Source: Halomonas sp. MCCC 1A13316
Lineage (GTDB): Bacteria > Pseudomonadota > Gammaproteobacteria > Pseudomonadales > Halomonadaceae
Assembly (NCBI RefSeq): GCF_014931605.1
Contig: NZ_CP053382.1
Coordinates: forward strand, 4,426,932-4,490,931
Direction of reading: 5' to 3'
DNA: 64,000 bases
Shown: piece by piece, positions 29,922-43,111 of the stretch
Position numbering within the stretch: position 1 is the stretch's first letter
How the letters are laid out: each line of letters opens with the position of its first letter
Position numbers and translations under genes: made by a program
Notes under the pieces: generated by a model
Databases searched by the model: none
Seen by the model: only the letters and a program-made list of their open reading frames with translations
Told to the model about the DNA's origin: nothing

Positions 29922-31466
29922 TTACCAGCTCTGAGTGGCTTTGAACTGCTCGAGACCCTGCTTCAGCCCTTGCTGGATCTCTTCGTTGTAGTCGCCGGTC
30001 TGGTTGATCTTGTCGAGCAGTTCGGCGTGCTCGGACCTCATGTAGTCGTGCAGGGCACGCTCGAAGTCCAGCACCTTGCTGACGTCGATATCATCCAGGA
30101 AGCCTTCGTTGGCGGCATACAGCGTCACGCCCATCTCGGCTACCGACAGCGGTGAATACTGCTTCTGCTTCATCAGCTCGGTGACGCGCTGACCGTGCTC
30201 CAGCTGCTTGCGGGTGGCTTCGTCCAGATCGGAAGCGAACTGGGAGAAGGCCGCCAGCTCGCGGTACTGGGCGAGTGCCAGACGCACACCGCCGCCGAGC
30301 TTCTTGATGATCTTGGTCTGGGCCGCACCACCCACGCGAGATACCGACAGACCGGCGTTGATGGCCGGACGGACACCCGCATTGAACAGGTCGGTCTCGA
30401 GGAAGATCTGGCCGTCAGTGATCGAGATCACGTTGGTCGGAACGAACGCCGAAACGTCGCCGCCCTGGGTCTCGATGATCGGCAGTGCGGTCAGTGAGCC
30501 GGTCTTGCCGGTCACTTCACCGTTGGTGAACTTCTCGACGTACTCGACGTTGACGCGAGCGGCACGCTCGAGCAGACGCGAGTGGAGATAGAAGACGTCA
30601 CCCGGGTAGGCTTCACGGCCCGGCGGACGGCGCAGCAGCAGCGACACCTGGCGATAGGCCCAAGCCTGCTTGGTCAGATCGTCATACACGATCAGGGCGT
30701 CCTGGCCGCGGTCGCGGAAGTACTCGCCCATGGTGCAGCCGGCGTAGGGTGCCAGGAACTGCATCGGGGCCGGGTCGGCGGCGCCGGCGGCAACCACGAT
30801 GGTGTGCTCCATGGCGCCGTGCTCTTCGAGCTTGCGCACCACGTTGGCAATGGTCGACTGCTTCTGACCGATGGCCACGTAGATACAGGTGACGCCCTTG
30901 CCCTTCTGGTTGATGATCGCGTCGACAGCGATGGCGGACTTACCGATCTGGCGGTCGCCGATGATCAGCTCACGCTGACCGCGGCCGATCGGCACCATGG
31001 CGTCGATCGACTTGAGACCGGTCTGGATCGGCTGGTCCACCGACTGGCGGGTGATGACGCCCGGAGCGACCTTTTCCACCGCGTCGGTCAACTTGGCGTC
31101 GATATCGCCCTTGCCGTCGATGGGGTTACCCAGCGGGTCGACCACGCGGCCGATCAGCTCGGGGCCCACCGGCACCTCGAGGATGCGGCCGGTACAGCTG
31201 GCGGTCATGCCCTCTTCCAGCTGCAGGTAGTCGCCCAGCACCACGGCGCCCACGGAGTCGCGTTCGAGGTTGAGCACCATGCCGTAGATGCTGCCGGGGA
31301 ATTCGATCATCTCACCGAACATCGCATCTTCGAGGCCGTGAATACGCACGATGCCGTCGGAGACGCTGACGATGGTGCCCTGGTTGCGGGCTTCGGATGC
31401 GACATCCAGCTTTTCGATACGCTGTTTGATGATGTCGCTGATCTCGGAAGGATTCAGTTGCTGCAT
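29922..31466 (-). CDS. atpA: ATP synthase alpha subunit
   Basis: The non-catalytic nucleotide-binding alpha subunit of F1 has 514 residues. It shows [22 protein letters not shown] at the N-terminus, the P-loop [15 protein letters not shown] near 170, [47 protein letters not shown], and the arginine-finger region [36 protein letters not shown]. It is followed by atpG with about 70 bases between. Confidence 0.98.
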   Translation of the reverse strand: MQQLNPSEISDIIKQRIEKLDVASEARNQGTIVSVSDGIVRIHGLEDAMFGEMIEFPGSIYGMVLNLERDSVGAVVLGDYLQLEEGMTASCTGRILEVPVGPELIGRVVDPLGNPIDGKGDIDAKLTDAVEKVAPGVITRQSVDQPIQTGLKSIDAMVPIGRGQRELIIGDRQIGKSAIAVDAIINQKGKGVTCIYVAIGQKQSTIANVVRKLEEHGAMEHTIVVAAGAADPAPMQFLAPYAGCTMGEYFRDRGQDALIVYDDLTKQAWAYRQVSLLLRRPPGREAYPGDVFYLHSRLLERAARVNVEYVEKFTNGEVTGKTGSLTALPIIETQGGDVSAFVPTNVISITDGQIFLETDLFNAGVRPAINAGLSVSRVGGAAQTKIIKKLGGGVRLALAQYRELAAFSQFASDLDEATRKQLEHGQRVTELMKQKQYSPLSVAEMGVTLYAANEGFLDDIDVSKVLDFERALHDYMRSEHAELLDKINQTGDYNEEIQQGLKQGLEQFKATQSW

Positions 31467-31482
31467 GCCATGTCCCTCAGAC

Positions 31483-32019
31483 TCAGGCGGTGAGAGCTTC
31501 GGAGAGGCGGTTCAATCGACCGCGCACCGATCCGTCGATGACGGTATCGCCGGCGCGCAGGACGACGCCTCCGATAAGCTTTGGATCCACCTGAGTGATA
31601 ATGGAGATTTCGCGATTCAGCCGCTTCTTGAGCGCGCCGGCGAGCTTGTTCTGCTGCTTGTCATCGAGCTCGTAGGCCGAGACGACGGTGACCTCGATGC
31701 GTTTATCATGCTCGGCGCGCAGGTACGCGAACCGCTCCGCGATCGCGGGAAGCGCCGTCAGCCGACCCTTCTCGCCCAGTATGTCGAGAAAAGCCTTGGC
31801 CGAGTCATCGAGCTTGACCTCGGTCAGCTCGATGAGCATGGCCACCTTGCGCTCGGGCGAGAAACGCGGGCTGGACAAAAGCTTCTGCACGTCGCGTACG
31901 GCTACGGCCTGGCCCAGCTTGTCGAGCCATTCGGACCAGCCGTCCAGCGCCTGGTGATCGCGTGCGTGTTCGAATGCCGCTCTAGCGTAGGGTCGCGCGA
32001 CGGTAGACAGTTCCGCCAT
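31483..32019 (-). CDS. atpH: ATP synthase delta subunit
   Basis: The delta subunit ties the peripheral stalk to the top of F1. The 178-residue protein starts [23 protein letters not shown] and ends [33 protein letters not shown], the family signature. A GAGGAGG site precedes the ATG. It follows atpF by 11 bases. Confidence 0.97.
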   Translation of the reverse strand: MAELSTVARPYARAAFEHARDHQALDGWSEWLDKLGQAVAVRDVQKLLSSPRFSPERKVAMLIELTEVKLDDSAKAFLDILGEKGRLTALPAIAERFAYLRAEHDKRIEVTVVSAYELDDKQQNKLAGALKKRLNREISIITQVDPKLIGGVVLRAGDTVIDGSVRGRLNRLSEALTA

Positions 32020-32030
32020 GGATCACCTCC

Positions 32031-32501
32031 TCAAAGTTCGGCAGCAAGCTTGTCGAGCAGCTTGCGATGCGCCTTCTCGTCGACGGAGGCCTCCAGGACG
32101 CGCTCGGCACCGACCACGGCGAGACTGGAGACCTGGGCCCGCAGCTCGTCCTTGGCACGCTGGATTTCCTGATCGATCTCGGCACGCGCACTGGCGATCA
32201 TACGCTCGCCTTCGGCACGAGCCTGCACGCGAGCTTCCTCGACCATCTGCGCCGAACGCTTGTTGGCCTGCTCGAGAATCTGCGAAGCCTGCTCCTTGCT
32301 CTCGCGCAGCGTCTGGGACGCTTGCTCTTGAGCGAGCTCGAGGTCACGTGACGCCCGGCTGGCCGCATCGAGACCTTCGGCGATCCGCTTCTGGCGCTCA
32401 TGAAGCGCGGTGCTGATCGGCGGCCACACATACTTGATACAGAACCAGACAAAAATCGCGAAGGCGATCGTTTGTCCGATAAGCGTCATGTTGATATTCA
32501 C
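32031..32501 (-). CDS. atpF: ATP synthase b subunit
   Basis: The b subunit forms the peripheral stalk of the synthase. In 156 residues it has one N-terminal membrane helix ([25 protein letters not shown]) and a long charged coiled coil ([39 protein letters not shown]). It ends with the delta-binding tail ILAVAGAE-like [32 protein letters not shown]. The start is GTG, matching the E. coli MNLN position, with AGAGG upstream. Confidence 0.97.
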   Translation of the reverse strand: MNINMTLIGQTIAFAIFVWFCIKYVWPPISTALHERQKRIAEGLDAASRASRDLELAQEQASQTLRESKEQASQILEQANKRSAQMVEEARVQARAEGERMIASARAEIDQEIQRAKDELRAQVSSLAVVGAERVLEASVDEKAHRKLLDKLAAEL

Positions 32502-32574
32502 GGGTATGTACCTCTGACGGGTTCGTGGCGACCGGAAACGAGCAAACCGAGCGCTTCAGCGCTCGGCAGCGGCG

Positions 32575-32811
<237 letters not shown>

Positions 32812-32869
32812 CTAGTTTTCAAGTTGACTTTCAAGGGGTTGAGGGTTGAAGAACTGCAAATTGCTCGTT

Positions 32870-34112
<1,243 letters not shown>

Positions 34113-34299
34113 CTGTCGACAGTCCTGCCCCGCCGGATCAGGGCATGAGGGCCATCTGAACCTGGCGTGTCGCTCAGGCAAACAACGGCGGATTATAGGG
34201 AAGCCCCTTGGTCTGTTCAACCGGACCCGGTGCTTTTCGCCCACGAATGGTGCGGGTTTGCGACCAAAGAAGCAACAATTGTCAACACCGTTCGCAACG

Positions 34300-35217
34300 T
34301 CAGCGAATGTGCTCGAGAATACCGTCTAGCTCGTCCAGGCTGGAGTAGCGTATCGTCAGCCTGCCCTTGCCGCCACGACTGTGCTGAATCTTCACCGGGG
34401 CGCCGAGCAGTTCGCCGAGCTTGGTCTCCAGGCGCACCACGTCGGGACTCTCGGCGGTAGTCTCGGTCTTCTTCACCTCGCCTTGAGCCAGGCGCTTCAC
34501 CAGCGCCTCGGTATCGCGCACGGTGAGATCCTTGTTGACCACTTCATGTGCCGCACGGCGCTGCTTGGCACCGGAGAGGGCCAGCAGTGCACGGGCATGG
34601 CCCATGTCGAGATCGCCACGCTCGAGCAAGGTCTGCACCTCGGGGTCCAGCGCCAGAAGGCGCAACAGGTTGGCCACCTGGGCGCGCGACTTGCCCACGG
34701 CATCCGCCACCTGCTGCTGGGTGAGTGCGAACTCTTCGAGCAGGCGCTTGAGCGCCATCGCCTCTTCCACCGGGTTGAGGTTTTCGCGCTGAATGTTCTC
34801 GATCAGCGCCAGCGCCAGGGCGACTTCGTCGCTAACCTCGCGAATCACCGCCGGGATGGTGTCGAGCTCGGCCAGTTGGGCGGCACGCCAGCGACGCTCG
34901 CCGGCGATGATCTCGTAGCGTGACTCGCCGATGGGCCGTACCACGATGGGCTGCATCACACCCTGGGCACGAATCGAATCGGCGAGCTCCTCCAGCGCCT
35001 CGGGCTGGATGTCGCGGCGCGGCTGGTACTTGCCGCGGCAGAGCTGGCCCAACGGCAGGCGCTCGAGTCGTTCCTCGGCGGCAGGAGCGACTTCGGCCGG
35101 CTCGCTCGTCTCGCCGAGCTGGGCATTCACCTCGGGCAGTTCGAGATTCTCGCGGCGACGGGCGCCGGCACCGATCAGGGCATCCAGGCCTCGGCCCAGG
35201 GCGCGTTTACGCGTCAT
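34300..35217 (-). CDS. parB: chromosome partitioning protein ParB
   Basis: ParB binds parS sites and spreads as a CTP-dependent clamp to help chromosome segregation. The 305-residue protein has the N-terminal ALGRGLDALIG motif that stimulates ParA, then LPLGQLCRGKYQPRRDIQPEALEELADSIRAQGVMQPIVVRPIG and the CTP-binding YEIIAGERRWRAAQLA. The helix-turn-helix ALTQQQVADAVGKSRAQVANLLRLLAL and a C-terminal dimer domain follow. The chosen ATG has a gaggga site at proper spacing. It is 53 bases downstream of parA. Confidence 0.96.
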   Translation of the reverse strand: MTRKRALGRGLDALIGAGARRRENLELPEVNAQLGETSEPAEVAPAAEERLERLPLGQLCRGKYQPRRDIQPEALEELADSIRAQGVMQPIVVRPIGESRYEIIAGERRWRAAQLAELDTIPAVIREVSDEVALALALIENIQRENLNPVEEAMALKRLLEEFALTQQQVADAVGKSRAQVANLLRLLALDPEVQTLLERGDLDMGHARALLALSGAKQRRAAHEVVNKDLTVRDTEALVKRLAQGEVKKTETTAESPDVVRLETKLGELLGAPVKIQHSRGGKGRLTIRYSSLDELDGILEHIR

Positions 35218-35270
35218 CAGCATTCCCTCATCACGAAAATCGGTCACGACTGGCAGTTCCGCCCGCCGCA

Positions 35271-36041
35271 CTATAGCGACAGACGACGAATCAGTTCCTT
35301 GGCCAGTACCCGGTGGGCCTGGCTGCCGCGCGAGAAGCGCGCATATTTGGTCACCGGAAGGCCATGGCTCGGCGCTTCGGCGACCCGCACGTTGCGCGGG
35401 ATCGTGGTCTTGAGCAGCGCCTCGCCAAAGTAGTCGCGCAGCTGCTTGGATATGTCCCGAGTCAGGCTGTTGCGGCTATCGAACATGGTGCGCAGAATGC
35501 CATAGATCGCCAGGTTCGGATTCACGCTGTCCTTGATCTGCTCAACGGTGTCGAGCAGCGCCGAGAGGCCCTCCAAGGCGTAGAACTCGCACTGCAGCGG
35601 GATCAGCACGCCGTTGGCGGCGGTCAGGGCATTGACGGTGAGCATGTTGAGCGAGGGCGGGCAGTCGATCAGCACCACGTCGTATTCGCCGGCAACGCTG
35701 CCCAGGGCCTCGGTCAAGCTGCGCTCGCGACCCTCGGCCCGGTCCAGTAACTCCACTTCGGCGGCGGTGAGGTCGCCATTGCCGGGCAGCAGCGAGTAGC
35801 CGGCAGCGGGGCAGTCGAGCATCACCTCGGGAGCGCTCTTCTCGCCCAGCAACAGGTCGAGCACGCTGCCCTCGAGCGCATGCTTGTCGATGCCGCTGCC
35901 CATGGTGGCATGGCCCTGGGGGTCGAGATCGACCAGCAGCACGCGGCGATCCAGGGCGGCGAGGCTGGCGGCCAGGTTGACGGCGGTGGTGGTCTTGCCC
36001 ACGCCGCCTTTCTGGTTGGTCAAGGCGATGATTTGGGTCAC
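35271..36041 (-). CDS. parA: chromosome partitioning ATPase ParA
   Basis: ParA is a deviant-Walker ATPase that moves ParB-parS complexes over the nucleoid. The 256-residue protein shows the deviant P-loop QKGGVGKTTTAVNLAASL (residues 9-26), LLVDLDPQGHATMGSGID, and VVLIDCPPSLNMLTVNALTAANGVLIPLQCEFYALEGL. The start is GTG with AAGGA upstream. It belongs to the rsmG-parA-parB group, as in Pseudomonas. Confidence 0.96.
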   Translation of the reverse strand: MTQIIALTNQKGGVGKTTTAVNLAASLAALDRRVLLVDLDPQGHATMGSGIDKHALEGSVLDLLLGEKSAPEVMLDCPAAGYSLLPGNGDLTAAEVELLDRAEGRERSLTEALGSVAGEYDVVLIDCPPSLNMLTVNALTAANGVLIPLQCEFYALEGLSALLDTVEQIKDSVNPNLAIYGILRTMFDSRNSLTRDISKQLRDYFGEALLKTTIPRNVRVAEAPSHGLPVTKYARFSRGSQAHRVLAKELIRRLSL

Positions 36042-36069
36042 GGGCGACTTCCTTGCGTCGAAGGCACGC

Positions 36070-36731
36070 TCACAAGCGGCCTGGGTTGGAATCGGTTCGC
36101 TCGACGATCAATAGCTGACGCTCCCCCCTGGTGAACGGCACGGCAAGCGCATGACGCTCGCGTATGGTCAGCCCGGCATCCAGTTTGGCCATCTCCTCGG
36201 CGGCGGCCGGCCCCTTCATTGCCAGCCAGTGGCCGCCTTGCGCCAGCAGATGATCGGTCAGCTGCACGAAGTCGGTCAGGCTGGCGAAGGCCCGTGAAAT
36301 CACCTGAACGTAGCCGCCCGCCGGCGGTTCGAAGGCCTCGACCCGGGCCTGCACGGGAGTGACGTTATCGAGCCCGAGCTCCATCACCGCCTGACGCTGG
36401 AAGCGCACTTTCTTACCGTTACTGTCGAGCAGCGTAACCGCCAGGCTCGGCTTCAAGATCGCCAGCACCAACCCCGGCAGGCCCGGCCCGGCCCCCACGT
36501 CGAGCAGCGGCGCCTCGTCGATGAAGGGCAGTACCACCGCGCTATCGAGCAGGTGCCTGACCACCATTTCTTCCGGTGAGCGTACCGCCGTGAGGTTATA
36601 GGCGCGATTCCACTTGTGCAACAGCCCGACCAGACGCAATAGCCGCTCGCGTTGTGCGCCTTCGATATCGATGCCCAGTGAGGCAAACCCTTCGTCGAGA
36701 CGCGATTCCACCTGTGACGTGATGGGATCGC

Positions 36732-36735
<4 letters not shown>
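36070..36735 (-). CDS. rsmG: 16S rRNA (guanine527-N7)-methyltransferase
   Basis: RsmG (GidB) methylates G527 of 16S rRNA. The 221-residue protein has the SAM-binding motif [37 protein letters not shown] near 70-105, [27 protein letters not shown] before it, and [13 protein letters not shown] after. Its ATG overlaps the mnmG stop codon by four bases, showing translational coupling. Confidence 0.97.
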
Positions 36736-38627
<1,892 letters not shown>

Positions 38628-38716
38628 GGTGCACCTCGTTGCGCTTGTGCGCAGATATTGCCTAGGGACGAAAATCAGCCTGGCAGTATAAACCTCCTGT
38701 GGGTAAGCGTCAGGGG

Positions 38717-39097
38717 TTTTCCACACCCACTCGCAAGGAAGCCTCTTTCCCTCTTCTGGATAAACAAAACAGAATGATTAAAAGAGAGAAGTTCTGTTGT
38801 GGTTGTTACTACTAGTGTGGACAAAAACCGTGGATAACCCTGGTTAGTCTTTTGGCATCAAAAGCTTGCATTGTTGACTTCTGCGCTGAGAAAAGGGTGA
38901 CGAGCTGAGGGCGGCCGGTGACGAGCCTGTGGATGAAAAGCATGCTTTTCCACAGCGCGAACGCTGCACCTCTTTTCCACCGCCGCCTACCGGACTTGTT
39001 ACCGCGATTGTGAACAACCGGCCGCGAACATGACGTAGGCACCAACCATGCACCCTGGAAGCAAGAAAGAGGCGTTTTCAAAAAAAATTTATCCACA
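38717..39097. other. candidate replication origin (oriC), E. coli gidA-side type
   Basis: Within 381 bases I count one perfect DnaA box (TTATCCACA at 39089) and six copies with one mismatch, starting at 38717, 38755, 38816, 38829, 38928 and 38946 on mixed strands. An AT-richer stretch (38762-38815, including aaacaaaacagaatgatta) precedes the paired boxes at 38816/38829, like a DNA-unwinding element. An IHF-type site (ATCAAaagcTTG, 38857-38868) follows. The order unwinding region, box R1, IHF site, distal perfect box matches E. coli oriC beside gidA. There is no GATC in the whole gap, so Dam/SeqA control is not indicated. There is no gene in this 530-base gap. Confidence 0.6.
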
Positions 39098-39108
39098 GGC
39101 AAAAAAAA

Positions 39109-39130
39109 GCCCTGACGATGGCGTCAGGGC
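39109..39130 (-). terminator. intrinsic terminator of the glutamine ABC operon
   Basis: A nine-base-pair stem gccctgacg / cgtcagggc with an atgg loop is followed on the minus strand by eight T residues. It stops leftward transcription just before the candidate origin. Confidence 0.9.
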
Positions 39131-39156
39131 TTCGCAAGAGCGTATCGGGGAAGCTG

Positions 39157-39930
<774 letters not shown>

Positions 39931-39941
39931 GTCGCGCTCCT

Positions 39942-40613
39942 TCATTGTCCAACCAGGCCCCTGCGCTCGAGCAGGCGCAGTGCCAATGACAGGCTCAGGG
40001 TTATCGCCAGATAGAGGAGGGCGACCATGAGATAGACTTCCAGGGCGTTGAAGGTAGTGGCGATATAGACCTGGCCCTGGCGCACCAGCTCGCCGACCCC
40101 GATGACCGAGAACAGCGAAGTGTCCTTGATGCTGATGATCCCCTGGTTGCCGAGCGGCGGAATCATGCGGCGAAGCGCCTGGGGCCAGATGATGTAGCGG
40201 AACGACTGTGTTCGCGAGAGTCCCAGTGACAGGCTGGCCTCGCGCTGGCCGCGTTCGATCGACTGAACGCCGCCGCGCACGATCTCCGAGATATAGGCTC
40301 CCGAGTTCACCGCGATGGCGGCGATACCGGCCACCAGGGCATTGATCGGACCGCCAAGCAGTTGGGGCAGGCCATAGAAGATGAACAGCACCTGGACCAG
40401 CACCGGGGTACCACGGAAGATCTCGATGTAGGCGATTGCCGGCACACGTAGCCAGGCGATGGGGCTGATGCGCAGCAGGCCGAACAGGATGCCGATGAAA
40501 AAGCCGATGGCCAGGCCGCCGAAAGAGATCAGCAGCGTATAGGGGATCCCCTTCAGCAGAAAGGGAATGGAGGCGAAGGCCGCCTCCCAGTCGAATTGGA
40601 AGGTGACGTCCAC
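39942..40613 (-). CDS. polar amino acid ABC transporter permease (GlnP type)
   Basis: A 223-residue inner-membrane permease of the His/Glu/Gln/Arg family. It has about five hydrophobic helices, the N-terminal [33 protein letters not shown], and the EAA loop [46 protein letters not shown] that contacts the ATPase. The GTG start has GGAG nine bases upstream, and the family begins near this point. Only one permease gene is present, so it probably works as a homodimer. Confidence 0.93.
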   Translation of the reverse strand: MDVTFQFDWEAAFASIPFLLKGIPYTLLISFGGLAIGFFIGILFGLLRISPIAWLRVPAIAYIEIFRGTPVLVQVLFIFYGLPQLLGGPINALVAGIAAIAVNSGAYISEIVRGGVQSIERGQREASLSLGLSRTQSFRYIIWPQALRRMIPPLGNQGIISIKDTSLFSVIGVGELVRQGQVYIATTFNALEVYLMVALLYLAITLSLSLALRLLERRGLVGQ

Positions 40614-40720
40614 TTGGGTTCTCCGGTCAAGACGCGTCTCGGGATCTAGAGGCGCGGACAGATGACAACGCAGCGGGGTCGAGTCCAACGACCCGACCCC
40701 GCGTCAGGATCGCTGGGCAA

Positions 40721-41485
40721 TCACTCGTCGTTCGCGCTGCCGAACCACTTCTCGTGGATTTCGTCGTAAGTGCCGTCATCGCGCATCTCGGCCAGTGCCT
40801 CATTGGCGGGTTCGACCCATTCGCTACCCTTGACGAATACGATGCCGTACTGCTGCCCCTCGTATAGCGGTCCAACCACCTTGGCCCGGCCTTCGCCGCG
40901 GGTCTGGGCGAAGTAAGCGACGTTGGGGGCATCGTAGAACACGGCGTCGGCGCTACCGCCGAGCAGTGCCATGTACATGTCGCTGCTGCCGGGGTAGGGG
41001 GTAATCTCGGCGCTGTCGCCGAGGTTCTCCTGCAGGAAGTCGTAACTGGTGGAGCCGACCTTGGTGGCGATGGTCTTGCCTGCGAGATCCTCGATCTCCT
41101 CGACGCCATCCTCGCCGGCACGCACCAGGATCTTCAGGCCGCTATCGTAGTAGGGGTCCGAGAAGTCGACGATCTCGGCGCGCTCCTCCGTGATAGTGAT
41201 ACCGGCGATGGCAATATCCACGTTACCGGTCTGAACGGCGGGGATGATGCCATTGAAATCCATGGTGTTGAGTTCGTAATCGAATCCGGCTCGCTCGGCG
41301 ACCGCGGCGATGATGTCCATGTCGAAACCGACCATTTCGCCGCTTTCCTGATCCATCATCTCGAAAGGGACGAAGCTTGGGTCGGTGACCACGTCGAGCG
41401 TTTCGCTGGCAGAGGCTGAGCCGGCAAGGCCGAGTGCCAAGGCCATGCCCGAAACCAGGGTGGCCGTCTTCACTTGTCGTTTCAT
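40721..41485 (-). CDS. polar amino acid ABC transporter binding protein (GlnH type)
   Basis: A 254-residue secreted binding protein with a Sec signal (LVSGMALALGLAGSASA). The mature part matches glutamine-binding proteins: LDVVTDPSFVPFEMMDQESGEMVGFDMDIIAAVAERAGFDYE, IIPAVQTGNVDIAIAGITITEERAEIVDFSDPYYDSGL and IATKVGSTSYDFL. It heads the three-gene operon. Glutamine is the likely ligand from the GFDMDI and AGITIT patterns; other polar amino acids are possible. Confidence 0.9.
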   Translation of the reverse strand: MKRQVKTATLVSGMALALGLAGSASASETLDVVTDPSFVPFEMMDQESGEMVGFDMDIIAAVAERAGFDYELNTMDFNGIIPAVQTGNVDIAIAGITITEERAEIVDFSDPYYDSGLKILVRAGEDGVEEIEDLAGKTIATKVGSTSYDFLQENLGDSAEITPYPGSSDMYMALLGGSADAVFYDAPNVAYFAQTRGEGRAKVVGPLYEGQQYGIVFVKGSEWVEPANEALAEMRDDGTYDEIHEKWFGSANDE

Positions 41486-41564
41486 ACGTTTCCCCATGGT
41501 GAATTGTTGTGGCGTTACGCCTTTCAACCATGGCGAGTCCACAGGGAAGCGTCAAGTCAAGGGG

Positions 41565-41918
41565 TTAGACCATGAAGGAGGCACCACAGCCGCAGGTGGT
41601 CGTGGCGTTGGGGTTCTGGACCAGAAAACGGGCACCGGCGAGCCCCTCCTCGTAGTCGACGGTGGAACCCACGAGGTACTGGTAGGAAAGCTCATCGACG
41701 ACCAGGGCTACCTCACCGAATTCGATCAGGGTGTCGTCGTCATCGACCGATTCGGCAAAGTCGAAGCCGTACTGGAAGCCCGAGCAGCCGCCTCCCGTCA
41801 CGTAGACGCGAAGCTTGAGGTCGGGTTTGCCCTCTTCCTTGAGGAGCCCTTGAAGCCGCTTCCTGGCAGCGTCCGAGAGCATCATGGGAGTGGGCACGAA
41901 GGATTCTGCGCCGCTCAT
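41565..41918 (-). CDS. erpA: iron-sulfur cluster insertion protein ErpA
   Basis: An A-type carrier of 117 residues that hands Fe-S clusters to apo-proteins such as IspG. The three cluster cysteines are present in [17 protein letters not shown] and CGCGASFMV. The middle [32 protein letters not shown] matches ErpA closely. In Pseudomonas erpA also neighbours argC and hemJ. Confidence 0.95.
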   Translation of the reverse strand: MSGAESFVPTPMMLSDAARKRLQGLLKEEGKPDLKLRVYVTGGGCSGFQYGFDFAESVDDDDTLIEFGEVALVVDELSYQYLVGSTVDYEEGLAGARFLVQNPNATTTCGCGASFMV

Positions 41919-42013
41919 GGGGGGCCTCCCTGAGCTGAATTGAATGGCTAACGGCGAATTATCCCCAATCCCCAGTAAAAAGGTCAACTATTACCGGGGA
42001 CGGGACTGCGCCA

Positions 42014-43048
42014 TCAGGGCATCAGGGCGGGAGCAGCGAGTCCGGCGTCTTCGGTGAAGCCGAACATCAGGTTGAGGTTCTGTACCGCCTGGCCCGAGGC
42101 ACCCTTGACCAGGTTATCGATCACCGACAACACCACGACGGTGTCGCTGCCAGCGGGACGATGTACCGCCAGGCGGCAGACATTGGCGCCCTTGACGCTG
42201 CGCGTTTCGGGGTGGCTGCCGCTGGGCATCACGTCGACGAAGGATTCATCGGCGAAGCGCTGTTCGAACAGTGCCTGCAGATCGCCCGGCTCGGTGGTGA
42301 GGCGCCCGTAGAGAGTGGCATGGATACCGCGAATCATCGGCGTCAGGTGGGGCACGAAGGTCAGACCCACCGGCCTGTCGGCGGCATCGCCGAGGCCTTG
42401 ACGGATCTCCGGCAGATGGCGATGGCCAGAGGCACCGTAGGCCTTCATCGATTCGCTGGCTTCGGCCAGCAGCGAAGGTACCTTGGCACCGCGTCCGGCG
42501 CCGGTCACGCCAGACTTGCAGTCGGCGATGATATGGTCGGCGTCGATCAGCCCGGCCTCGAGCAGCGGCAGCAGCCCTAGCTGTACCGCCGTGGGATAGC
42601 AGCCGGGCACGGCGATCAGACGCGCCTGACGAATGCGCTCGCGATGCATCTCGGGCAGGCCATAGACGGCTTCGTCGAGCAGCTCCGGTGCACCGTGTGG
42701 CTGCCCGTACCACTCCGACCACACCTCGGCGTCGCGCAGGCGGAAGTCGGCCGAGAGGTCGATCACCCGGGTACCCTGGGCGAGCAGTTCGCCGGCCAGG
42801 GCGTGTGCAACGCCGTGTGGTGTGGCGAAGAACACCGCATCGCAGGCGCCCAGACGCTGCGGGTCGGGCTCGCTGAAAGCCAGATCGTCGTAATGACCGC
42901 GCAGGTTGGGGTACATGTCGCAGACTCGCATGCCAGCCTCGGAGCGCGAAGTGATGGCTTCGACCTCGACCTCCGGATGCTGGGCCAATAGCCTGAGCAA
43001 CTCGACGCCGGTATAACCGGTACCGCCGACGATTCCGACCTTGATCAC
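42014..43048 (-). CDS. argC: N-acetyl-gamma-glutamyl-phosphate reductase
   Basis: ArgC makes N-acetylglutamate semialdehyde in arginine synthesis using NADPH. The 344-residue product has the cofactor loop [22 protein letters not shown] at the start, the catalytic Cys150 in [21 protein letters not shown], and [11 protein letters not shown]. The start is GTG with AAGGAG upstream. It is divergent from the CLC gene. Confidence 0.96.
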   Translation of the reverse strand: MIKVGIVGGTGYTGVELLRLLAQHPEVEVEAITSRSEAGMRVCDMYPNLRGHYDDLAFSEPDPQRLGACDAVFFATPHGVAHALAGELLAQGTRVIDLSADFRLRDAEVWSEWYGQPHGAPELLDEAVYGLPEMHRERIRQARLIAVPGCYPTAVQLGLLPLLEAGLIDADHIIADCKSGVTGAGRGAKVPSLLAEASESMKAYGASGHRHLPEIRQGLGDAADRPVGLTFVPHLTPMIRGIHATLYGRLTTEPGDLQALFEQRFADESFVDVMPSGSHPETRSVKGANVCRLAVHRPAGSDTVVVLSVIDNLVKGASGQAVQNLNLMFGFTEDAGLAAPALMP

Positions 43049-43111
43049 AACGCGACTCCTTCGAAGTTAGCCTGGCTGGGAGCGGTCGCAGCAGGACCGT
43101 CCTGTCCGGAT

